Shown: positions 34,749-46,700 of the stretch, piece after piece
How positions within the stretch are numbered: the first letter of the stretch is position 1
How the letters are laid out: every line of letters begins with the position of its first letter
Source: Maylandia zebra
Lineage: Eukaryota; Chordata; Actinopteri; Cichliformes; Cichlidae
Reading direction: 5' to 3'
DNA: 64,000 bases
NCBI RefSeq assembly: GCF_041146795.1
Contig: NC_135174.1
Coordinates: 22,344,878 to 22,408,877 of the forward strand
The notes under the pieces: model-generated
Databases searched by the model: none
Told to the model about the DNA's origin: nothing
The model's input: only the letters and a program-made list of their open reading frames with translations
Position numbers and translations under genes: made by a program

Positions 34749-37700
34749 CTGCAGAAACACAGCACAATCCGCTCTTTATGACATCAAACTATCAGAGATG
34801 GGTGTCACCTTAAATACCACTGCTGTTAGAAGACCATATCAAATATGCCTTAAGGTCTAATCCTCCAGATTTTCATTAAATCAAGCCTCAGTTTTGCTTC
34901 TGAACTTTCAGTGCCAGCATGCTCATATTACCCAACATCTACCAGGAATTTACTGGAAATGTTACAGCATGTAATCTGGAGTCATTTTATCAGCCTGAGT
35001 AGCTGTGGTTACACGCACACATTTTTTCCTCCTGACTGCACTCACGTAGATTTAAGATATCAGGGCAACTGTTTACATAAGATTTGACTGTCACGCGGTT
35101 TGGTGTTTAGGCAGCCATGTATCAGTAGACATGCTTTCTTTTTGGCATCTCCCTGAAGATGGATAGCCATCACCTGCTCAGTGTCTTCATTATGACGGTT
35201 TTAACTCTTTAGAGTTTTAATACAAATAAACTCTCTTCCCAGGGGAAGCTGAGCTTGGAAGCTGCTATTTTTGGAAAAAGCAGAAGTGTATGTTTCCAAA
35301 GTTACTTCAACATGGTACAGCCACTCCTGGGAAGTATGTGGCATTGTGTTAAAACACACCTGAATGCTCCAGACCAACAAACTGCCAAAATTCCTATGAC
35401 CGAAGTAAGAGTGTACTTAGATTGTACCTATATGACCATAGCCAGAGTTTACTGATTTATCTCTCCATTTAAAGAACTTAAGGAAACAGAACAAGCCACT
35501 ATTTGTGCTTCAAATTCAAAGTCTTCAACTTGTGAAACACTAAGGGGCTTTTATTGTGAAACACCCAAAAACATTTATAACAGATTATTGCCATTTTTAA
35601 CTTTTAATGAAATAGATCTAATAGATAATTGCCTAAATCATTATTACATCAATAATGAATCATTTGAGACCCTCAAAGTTTTCCATCAGCTGTGTCCTGT
35701 AACATTTTGTAGTTCACAAAAAAAAGTTTGCCTGTCTTAAAAGTAGAGCGCCCTCTGTAGGAATTTAGTAAAATGAAAATGCACACCTATAACAATCATT
35801 TGCTATGAGATTTGTTAGCATAAGATTGCCTTCTGTTGGTTTTTGAGGTACTGGTTAAGCTAGGTTTTGCCCATGTGCCCAAAAGCACCTTTAAGGGTCG
35901 CTAATCAATATATTACTTTGTTCCTATTAAACATCCAAAAAGAGATCAGAGTGAGTACAAGCAATCCCTGTGAGGTGAAAGCTCAAGCTTCAGTTCTTTA
36001 TACTCTTGCCGGTGTATGACTTCATAGAGAAGAGATAATCATAATATGGTCATCTCAGCGCAGAAGCACAGAAATCCTGCCCACCTGAGCTTCAAACCTT
36101 ATGTTTGCGAGGCAGCAAAAATGAAGGAAGAGGGCTTACAATGGCTTGTGGATGAGCTACAAGATCACAGATTATTTTGAAAGAATACAATCAGTATAAA
36201 AAAATATGGAAGTTGAAAACGTGTAAGACGTTCCTTTTAATCTCTAGAACAATTAATAAAGAAAACAAGTATTCAAGTTACATTTACTGCTCTTGTGTTT
36301 ATTCCCCTGAATCATGCCTCGTCTTGTTTGCTCTGCTATGTCTGGATGTGTAGTGGAAGAAGTGATTAGCTGTCTTTTTTTTCTCCACGCCACGAGATAA
36401 ACTGCACATGCGAAGGCGGCCCTCTGCTGCCTTACCTTGCAGTCACAGCCCATCTGGTAGCGCTGGCTGAGGCTCTTCTTCTGGGTGGTGCTCAAGGAGT
36501 CCCAGGGCATGATGTAATCACACAAAGTCACATGCATGCTGCCGCTGGCCTCGGCCTTGCCTGTATATAAAAAAAAAAAAGAAAAAGTACACGTGTGACA
36601 GACAAACTTCAGACATAACAATATGCATGGTAAACACCACCATCACCAAGGCCAGGGTGCATCAGTATAAATGTTCTGGAAAAAAATCTGAACTTGTAAA
36701 CATCAGATGACAGATTCGTGGAAAACCACTGATGAAATCTGTTACTTTCCAGACTGGTGCCTGCAGGCGTCAACACGGGCCACCTGTCCTTGTCAAGAGC
36801 TTGTGTTTATGTTTCGTGCATAAAGGGGCACCAGTCAAAACAAGCGGATATTTCGAGATGAGATTACAAATCTATGGAGGCTGCACCCTCTCCACTTTGC
36901 CACTATCTGTCTGCATAGCAGCTCCCAACACGCATGTCCTCGCAGACGGGACTGACTCACATTTCAATGCAACTCCTCTACTCGTTAACCCTTCGCACTA
37001 AAGAAACGATGAATCATTCTGAAAGATGCCCCGGTCAGCAGAAATCTAACTTTCTTTCCCACTGCACAAAGTCCCTACATCTTGAGAAAAGAGAGTCGGG
37101 GAGAAAATGCTGGCTTCAGCAGTTCCTCCTCTTACAACTCTCTGTAATTACGGGCCAGTGTTTGCGGGCGCATCTCTGACTGTGATGGAGAAACCAGAGC
37201 ACGAATGACATCACGATCCTCTGTGTCTCCGCTACTCTGCAAACTGAGTCTCATTCTGACGCTGCGACTGCCTATCTTGCTTTAAAAATCGAAATAACCA
37301 CCACAGGAAGAAAGCTGTGTCCAGGTATAATTATATTTGATGGGCAACACATTGGTGTGCCTCACAGAAGCTGGCTGGGCCTTTTCTGTTGAGGGTTGCA
37401 TGTTCTCCTCATTTCCTTCCACAGTCCAGAGACATGAACATCAGGGTACTGGTGATATTAAAGCGGCTGTAGATGTGAATAATTGGCTGTCACTGCCTTA
37501 TGACAGACTGGTGACCTGTCCAGAGCGTACCAAAGAGGTGAGGAGCTGAGGAAAGGCTGTCGGTGGAGCTGTGGGTGGCCGCATGATATATAACCCACAG
37601 AGGGCACCAACCATAAAAACATAAAACCCATCTACTAAGATTTTTTTTGCTTCTGTGATCTGAGTACTCCAACAGACTAAAGATCTACTAGTAACCAACA

Positions 37701-40700
37701 GACAACTTTGTAGATAACGCGGGTAATGAGCTAATCTAATCAAAACTGGAAATCAGCAGCTCATATTCCCATTAGAGGTGGGAATCACCATACATCCCAC
37801 GATACGATATTATCACAATACTTAATGCACGATACGATATTATTGCAATTTTTTTTTTATATTTTGCGATATTCAGATTCTGTACATAAAATAAATATTG
37901 ATAAAGTTTACCTTTATCTAATATCAAAGTCTCACACTCAGTCTTTCTCTCATTTCAGTCAGTTTTATTGTTGACAAACTGAACAGTTTGTATTACAGTC
38001 TAGTCCAACTTAACTGAATGCAACCATCTGGTACAATCATAGCTATTCTGAACTATGAAATTTATGAAAACTATGCAGCCCATTCAGCAACTGAAGAATT
38101 TGAAAGTAAATTAAAACAAAATATAATTTTACATTAAATAAAAAAAGTTTTAAACTTAATTAAAATAAAACATGTCTTAAATTAACATAAGTAAACTGTC
38201 ATGTTTATTGCTGCCAAAAAAAAAGTTAAACACATTTGGACAGTGAAGGAATGTCAGGATTCTTGCTCAGAAAAAGGATCAACATGCTCTGAAGTCAGAG
38301 CATGTTCCAGTCCACAAAAACCTTTTTTGCAACAAAATATCGATTTCTGCTGTCCCTGTATCGATACATTATTAGCAAACAAAATATCACGATACTACAC
38401 AGTATCGATTTTTCCCCCCACCCCTAATTCCCATATGCGTCTGCTCTGTTTAGCAATGACTGGAAACACAGAATCAAAGCCATCCATGCTGTCTTTTATC
38501 TGCCTGCTTATTTAAAGAGCATTAAAGTACAACACATTATTTAACAGTAAAATATTGTTTCGTTCAAACAAAACTTAAAATTATGTTCTAGAGTCCTTTT
38601 TTGTCCAGTATCATTAACTATTTAAATATTAACTGTTAAATATTTCCAATTTTATTCTGCTTATCCAGGGCTGGGGTCTAACCTGGGCTTTTCCTTTGTT
38701 GGGACGTCCCCGGTACACTTCACCCAGGAGGGATCCTTGTCATCCTGACCCACCTCAGCTGACTCCTTTCGATGTGGAGGAGTAGCGGTTCAACTCTGAG
38801 CCCCTCCCGAATGACTGAACTTCTCGCTCTATATCTAAGCAAGGGGTTGGCCAGTCCCAAAGTGAGAATCATACTAAGCTAAACCAACTAAGGCCTCTGT
38901 CAGACAGGCCTAGAGACTCGTCATTGATCCATCAGGGAAAAGTATGCATTTCCTAACCAGTTTCTGAGTGGTTACAAACCAGAAACTGTGACTCTTTAAA
39001 GTAAAAGTTGCACCTTTTGAAATGTGTTGGGTAAAATATTTAGGCAGATTTTATTCCATGCAAACTGGGAACAACTGTACTAATCTCCCAGCAACAAAAG
39101 CAATTACAAGGGCCTTTGTGGTGGCACACCCTCTTGCTGGAGCAGGAGGAGACTAGGTATGGAAATTGTCAGCTAATGCCCAGCTGTGTTTTGGATTTCT
39201 ACTATCTCTACAGAAGTTAGAGGTCAGAAGCCTCTAACTTCTGACCCTTTAGCAGCAGAATAAGCAGTTTATCAACTTGTCGCTAACACTGTTTGTCTGT
39301 TGTTTGGGCAGTGGGTTTCACAGCTTTTCCTCTAAAGACAAGCAGCTGCCTGCTGTGGCTGACAGCGGTGCTATTGAGACACTGACGCCAAAGCCAAACT
39401 GTAACGCTGTGGTCAGAAAGGTAAACAATTGGCTGAAATTTGTTGCTCTGAGTTTAGAAGGTTTGTTCACCACTTCAAGTTACTCTGTTGACTTTAAGGC
39501 AGTCACGTGATGTGCTGTTAGTGTTAAATAATGAATACAGCTGGTTTCAGTTTACAAATTTTGAAAAAATGACGCAGATGTTATGCAGATGTAAACAGTC
39601 ACTAAGGCATAAAATACCTCAGGAGCTTAAGCTGTACCACAACAGACAAGGTCCCTCCCAGTCTCCACAGGATTTAGCCAGCAGAGTATCATTACCTATA
39701 ATAACATAAACAGCTGCTCCACCAACATGCAAAATTGCCCACTACTCTTTATCCGATCTCAGGTTTGTCTGCCCGGCTGTTTGCACCTGCAGGACCATAT
39801 CTGATTATCTGTTTGCATGTTCTGTGCTGTGCTTCTCTCTGTCTGTGCATTCTTTCACTTTTTGTTTTATATAATGATGTATACAAACTATACATCATTA
39901 TACCTATCCCTCCGACAACAGCAGCTTCTTTTCCACAAGCTAGCTGAGATTATCAAATTTCATTTGCAGTATTATTTCCGGGAGACAGGGGATATTCACA
40001 CAAACCTGAGATCAGATACTCCTTCTTGCCGGTGGCATCAAGGGTGACGCCACAAACGGCGGACACGGGAGCAGTGAAGACAGATTCGATGTCCTGGGTA
40101 GGTCCCTTGAACATCTGAAAATTAAACACAGTGCACAGGGTATTAATAGCGGACTCAATGTCAAACCTTTTTGGCTAAAACAGTGAGGATATTCTTACCT
40201 TGATCTGTTTGACCTCATACTGGATCCTCTTGATGGGGTTCCCATAGATGTCGTTCCCAGAATCCACTTCTCTCTCTCCCACCACCTTTGCTCGAATCAC
40301 TGGTTGGGAAACACAGAAACACGGCGTTAGAGGCTGCAGGAATTCATTGCATTTACTCACTGAAGCTTTCATTGTCTTTCATACCAATGAACAAAAGAGT
40401 AGAAACAAAAAAAGTCAAAATGATTCCCACTAAAAACGATAAAAAGGGAAACCTGCTAATGTTTGTTGGGTAATGGCTAAAACTTTGGATGCAGGCCCCA
40501 TAAGCCCCCATACTGTAATTGGTGTTCGTCTGCATGTCCACCAATTAGGTCAAAAAGTAAATGAACGAAACTAACTCCCCCCTAATTAAGTTAAAGTAAC
40601 TCACAAATGAAGCAAAAGGTTAAACAAAAGGTTAACAACTATGTTACAAAATATCAGTTTCCTTTAATCAAAGCTGAAATTTACGAGTTTGTAAACAAAC

Positions 40701-43700
40701 AAATGCATTTCGACAGGAATCACCCCATCACTGATTTAGCAACTGTAAACCATCTGTAACTTAAAGGGACCTACTATGCTTCTACTTGTTTTCAGTTTTA
40801 CATACACTGTTACATGGCGTTAAACATGGCCAAAGTTTCGAATAACGAGAACAGTTCGTGTACAAATAATGTCTGTGATCAATGTTCACACGTCAGCCTG
40901 CTCTAAACACACAGTTTAGCATAGTTTTTTCTACTTGTAGTTCTGTGTGATGTCACTGAGAGCAGACATCCCTAATATGCTGATGTGCTGAGGTGTGTTG
41001 ATCAAATCTTCTACTTGTGAGGAATAGCCGCCTGGACAAAGAGGCTTAAAAGGAGGCGTAAAGGGGTGTCCCTAAAGGACATGATTAAATTCAGTTGTAG
41101 TATATACAGCATCAAATCACAACAACGGTTTCCTCGAGGTACTTTATGCTGTAAGGTAAAGACTACAATAATACAGAGAAAACGCCAACAATCCCAACAC
41201 CTTATCAGTGAGCAGCTGGTGAGAGTGAGAGTGCACCCAGTACACAGGAAATAATGACATACCCTATAAATAAATACATTAGTTTCCAGAGTTATAAATG
41301 TGAGGCTTATGAATACTGATATCTCAACCTTAATAGTACAGTATACATTATAAATTGGCTAATCCATCATAAATTTATTATGTCTTTTGTAGGGCTGTGT
41401 GATATGACCAAAATCTCATATCCCGATATAAGAATTCTATCGTCCCGATAACGATATAAATCACAAAAATGTAACATTTTCTGTAAATTCTGTGAATCTC
41501 GTGCAGCTCGTCTTGCGGGAAGCGTTTCCTGATGCACGTCATGTAGCTGGAGTAGAGTGTTTTAACAGACAAAAGTTGTAACAGCCGCCGTTTTCTTTGT
41601 GAGTATTTATTACACGGCGTGCTGCGGGGAAAAGCCTGTTCTAACGTTTGAGTCTAAGGTTTATTTTTTAGCACCTGACGGCTCTTTTTTACTTCTCATC
41701 CGTAAATAATCTGCTCTTTCACGTGATTCAGTTTATTTTGAAAAGTCTCAACAGGATCTTGAGCTTTATTGTGAAAGGTTTATGTGGAACATAAACAAGC
41801 GGACACACGATGCTGTTACCGTCGTTGTTGCTAACCACAACGCATAAAAACAGGCGCTTGTCCGTCCGTAGTGTGGTTATATTAAATACAAGAGAGAACT
41901 TTAAGAAATTAATATAGCCACTACACTGACCATCCAAACAAAAAAATATTGCCGTAAACAGTTTATTTTGCGACACCACGAAACAAACGATAGCGTAAAA
42001 TGAAACGATAGACGTTTTTATATCGTCATCCGATATATATCGTTATATCGAACAGCCCTAGTCTTTTGTTTTTTTCCGCAGCATTTCATCCAATTTTTCT
42101 GCTTGTTATTACAAATGAACAAAAGTGAAACCCATAATTACGTTGACTCCCATACAATGTAACACTGCATAATGGCTATGTTCAAAATCTGGCCCTATTT
42201 ATTATAAAATGCACTACATTTATAATAAGTCCAGATACATGACAGTCATTTTACTTGACTCATAAAAATTTGTCACTGGTCTCAAAAAAACAAAACAAAA
42301 CAAAGCAGCTGAAAATGTTCACCGCCTACAGAATTAGAGGCCAAAATCAGCATTGCACAGCTCTGATATTCTGAATATTCTGGATACAGAAAGTAAAGGG
42401 CAGGTACTTTGGGCAGGTACTTTGTTTGTACCTGCCAAGGACTTTGACTAATAAATAACTGAGCAACACAATCAGCTGCCTCTCCAGAGAGTGTCTCATC
42501 CCGTGGATGAACTTCACTGTTTTGCTCTGCAGCAGGGAATCTTACTTTTCCATCTACTGCAGTGACAAATGATGCAGTTGAAGAAAAAAAGCATTCAGAG
42601 TGAAGACATCGATGACCTTGTCAGCTTGCTGGTGATAAAATACTGTTAGGTAGGTTAGGAGCGACTAGACTTTCAAAATAACAGTTGCTAGCAAATCATT
42701 TTTGGATGGTGTTCTCTCAGACAGACAAAAAAATAGAATTGAAATAACTCTGGTACATTGGTGGTCATTATTATACCTCTGTTACCCGCCTAAGTAGGGT
42801 CTATGTGTGGAAAACACTGCTTATGACTCCACATCACAGGCTAAAAAAAAAGCCCAAACCACCCATCGAGCTGCCTTAAAGTCTCATCCAAACACCACAA
42901 CAAAATGAATTTTAGCATCTAAAGTGGTCCAGTCAATGAAAACCCAACCAGAAGTCGCCATCAGCCAACATTAGAGGAGGGACAGACACATGACTTGGCG
43001 TGCAGCACAAACCTTCCTGCTTCAAAACATGACCAGGGAAACCATCACAGGACAAGAGCTGAGGATTAAGAATACAACTTGAAAGCTGATATACTGAGAA
43101 GGACTTGGCCAGAGGTTTGTTTCTCACCATGCGTGTGTGTTTGTGCGCGCGTGTGTGTATTTTAACGGCCTGACTGACTTCAAGCTTCAACTATGCTTAG
43201 GGCATTTATTCAGAATGGAAAATATGAGCAATACAGGGGGGAAAAAAACATAAAGTAAGCAGGAACAGAGGACACACACACACACACACACACACATCTA
43301 TAAACACACATACAGTCGACTGCTGCTGCTCTTACACCCTCGGGTTCAGTTTATGGCTTAGAGCAGATACAAATATGGAGGTTCACAGCTCCCAGAGTTA
43401 ATAGTGTCTCTTTCTTTCTCCTTCTTTTTTAGTCTTACTAAACATGGTACTAAACTCTGTACAGAACAATCATTTAGTCTAAAAAATGTCCAGAAAGTGA
43501 AAATGATACAATGATAACATGTGATGTAAATTATTGTTAAATCCATCTCATTATTAATTCAGCTAGTAATTCAGCGGCCAGCCAAAATAATACCTGCCCT
43601 CTTTAAATAAACATGTACACATGTCCAAAATAACACTGCGTTTCCTATAAACACTTCTCCCCATAGCAACCGGTGGTTGTCAACCAATCTTTAGCCTTTT

Positions 43701-46700
43701 GTGACTGGTGTTGAAATAATTCATACTGAAAAAAAAACAACTACATATATAAAAGGTTCACTGGTAAAGACAGAGACTAAAAGCAGAGTTAAGGAGCCTT
43801 TACAATGGTTTTTCGTATGAAAAAAGTCGTGGCAACAACACATGTGGGCTGTTTTTTGGGTGTCTGTGAATCATAAAATTTTTAAATATTTTATCTATAC
43901 CTCTACTAATAAAAAAGTATTACATTGTTTTAAAATTGGATTGGATTTAAATACATTTAGTCCTCACATCATGAGAACTGCCTGCACGTAATGCAGCTTT
44001 TTTCCCCTCACCTAATATCATTCAGATCATGCAGTGTGTCTGTATCGTTAAGGCTGCACTTTACCGTTTGACTAACTATTTCAGGCTGTTTGTTAATGTG
44101 TAAATATAACACTAGGCTGACGAAATACATCTGCCAATTTAACCATCATAGTTAAGATGTAGCTAAGATCTCAAATGTTCAACATTCATCCATATTTAGT
44201 CCTCAGAGCGAGTCGATTTAGGCTCAGATGGCCGTTGGGCTTGCAGTACATTGGTAAAAATCCTGAAGAAGATGATGAAGAAATCGTTGCAAAACAGCCT
44301 CCTCGGCTTACAGATGCGCATTTGGACCGTTTTCTTAATCTCAACAACACTTTAATTGGACCTGACTGCTAATTTTGAACTGACACCATGTTTACATGAA
44401 AGCAGTGTATTACTTTGTAATGTGAGGCTGTTCTTAAAGCACACTTAGATTGATAGTATGATCACCTTGCTTGATATATAGCCTGAAAACGTAGGCTGTT
44501 ATCTTCATATTACGCCTCTTAATGAGGACCAGATTTGATCTGAATATTAGATTTAAAGGGTGATATAAACTAATTGCTGTTATTATTACGGCTATTGTTG
44601 TGTTTACATGTTTTTATAATGTCTCTATGTGGCAATAAAGTAGGGCTGGGCGATATGACCCAAAATTCATATCTCGATATTTTTTAGCTAGATGGCGATA
44701 TAAGATATATATCTCGATATTTTTTTTAAAGCCATAAGTTAAGAACAAAAAGAGAGTTCTTAGTCACACTGTGTCCCAGATGTCACACGGGCACTTTTAT
44801 TTACATACAGCGTAGATGTACATGAAGAAATTACTCAAAAATAAATTATCAGCATTTATTAAATAATCATGGTCCATAAATAAAAGAAAACAATGTTGTT
44901 TTTGTGCATAACAAAAAGCTCACAATTGTGCAGTCAAAATGTAAACTAATAGACGCTGAGCATAATAACAAAGAGACAGATTTCACAGCTGCACCACGTC
45001 TCTGAACAGGTGCCATTTGTGGTCCTTATACACACACAGTACGTATCACTCCGCGAGGCTCCTCCTCGGTAGCCGTAATGCTCCGACAATCCATCAAGCG
45101 GTGCAGCTCCGTAGCTTAGCAAAGTCATATTAAAACATTTTTTGACAGATTGCTGAGCGCTGTGTACCACATAAAATCGGTTCGCGGTCAGTAAGCACAA
45201 CCAGAATTCATACATAAGGCGCACTGTCGATTTTTTGAGAAAATGAAAGGATTTTAGGCCGTGCAGCCCTTCCGGGCTGCATGTCGTTAGAGCGGTTAGC
45301 TCGCTAACACGTTGACGCCGTCCAGCCCCACGCACGGGGTGATCCGCAGTAACTCGCTAATGCTGGGCTTACACTGTGCGATTTTTGGCCCATTTTGAGC
45401 CGATTTTTGAGTCGTGCGACCGTTTTGGCGATCGGCCCGATTTTGGCCTTCATCGTGCGTCGTGCATCGTGTAGTATACGTGGGGTAACGAGAAGCGATT
45501 AACACCTCACGACCAGCTCCCGATCATCAATCGCTTGGTCGCGAGGATTTCAAACAGGTTTGAAATCCTCACGACCGTCGTGAGGGCGTCACCGTAGTTT
45601 CTCACACTGCGCACGCGCAAACACAAATGTCAGCGAAAAAGACGGCGCAGCACAGCAGTGTAGCGTGTGATGTGGACACAAGCGATGGAGGCACAACTTG
45701 TAGAACTTTGGAAAGCTCATCCGAGCCTTTTCGATGTGGCATCACAAAATTATCACGACCACAACAACCGTGGAAATAGTTGGATCTACACTACTGCTCA
45801 ATCACAGCTGCCTGATCAATGTTTTTCATTAGCAATTTAGCAAAGTTGATGGTGGTGGTGGTGTGTCTGTGTGAGTGAAAGACAGAGAGGGAGAGCGAGC
45901 GACAGAATTTCTGTTATAACCTTCATTTTATGGACGCACAGTGTGAGCACTCGGGTCGCATCAGAGCATCGGGCGGTATAGTGTGAGACCTGCATCGTGA
46001 CCTATGAACTTCTAACCCCTGCGAGTCAATCGTACAGTTTGAGCAGGAGCTGAATCGCGCGACTGAAAAAAATCGCACAGTGTCTGCCCAGCATAACGGA
46101 GATTTTCCGCTTTCATCTTGTTATTGCCTGCAGGTGAAGCTATGGGGGAGGGGGAGTTGTGTTCAGTGAAGGAGAGGCGAGGCCGAGTAACGTTACGTAG
46201 AGACAAAAGTGGACGAAAGAGAGGCAAACCTGCGCCCAGCCCTACAATAAAGGTTTTAGTAACAAAGTAACAAGAAAAACCTAAAGGCTAAATTACAGAA
46301 CAGGTTTTAATTTACCAGGATTAACAAAGAAGAAGATGAAAGGTTTAAGAACAAATCTTCTTCAGAAGAATGAATCTGTTTTTTTAAATCAGCACCATGA
46401 GCACAAACATACTACTTTTTAAGGTTTCTTTTTTTTTAGAGAAACCAAGTTCCCCAGAATCAAACCCCCACATTTTAGTTGCACTTTGATGGTTATGCAA
46501 ATGTTCAGCTGCAGCAGCCAGAGCACGCACACACACACACACACACGCACACACACAAACACACGGCAGTATACCTGTTTGGCACTCGCTCCTGCATTCC
46601 TCCCAGTTTTTCCGCTCTCATTTCCTGACCTCATTCTGAGCCACAAACTAATGAGCAAAGAATCAGCAGCAGGACACAATACTGAGAGGAAATTACCCTG

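Larger units (their letters stand above)
34749..40198 (-). other. timp2 introns 2-4
   Basis: Apart from exons 3 and 4 these contain no further coding sequence that I can support. A repeat fragment (37345-37570), a hAT element (37773-38426), another repeat fragment (38655-38875) and a 13-bp inverted repeat (39211-39243) account for part; the rest is AT-rich unique sequence. Confidence 0.6.
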
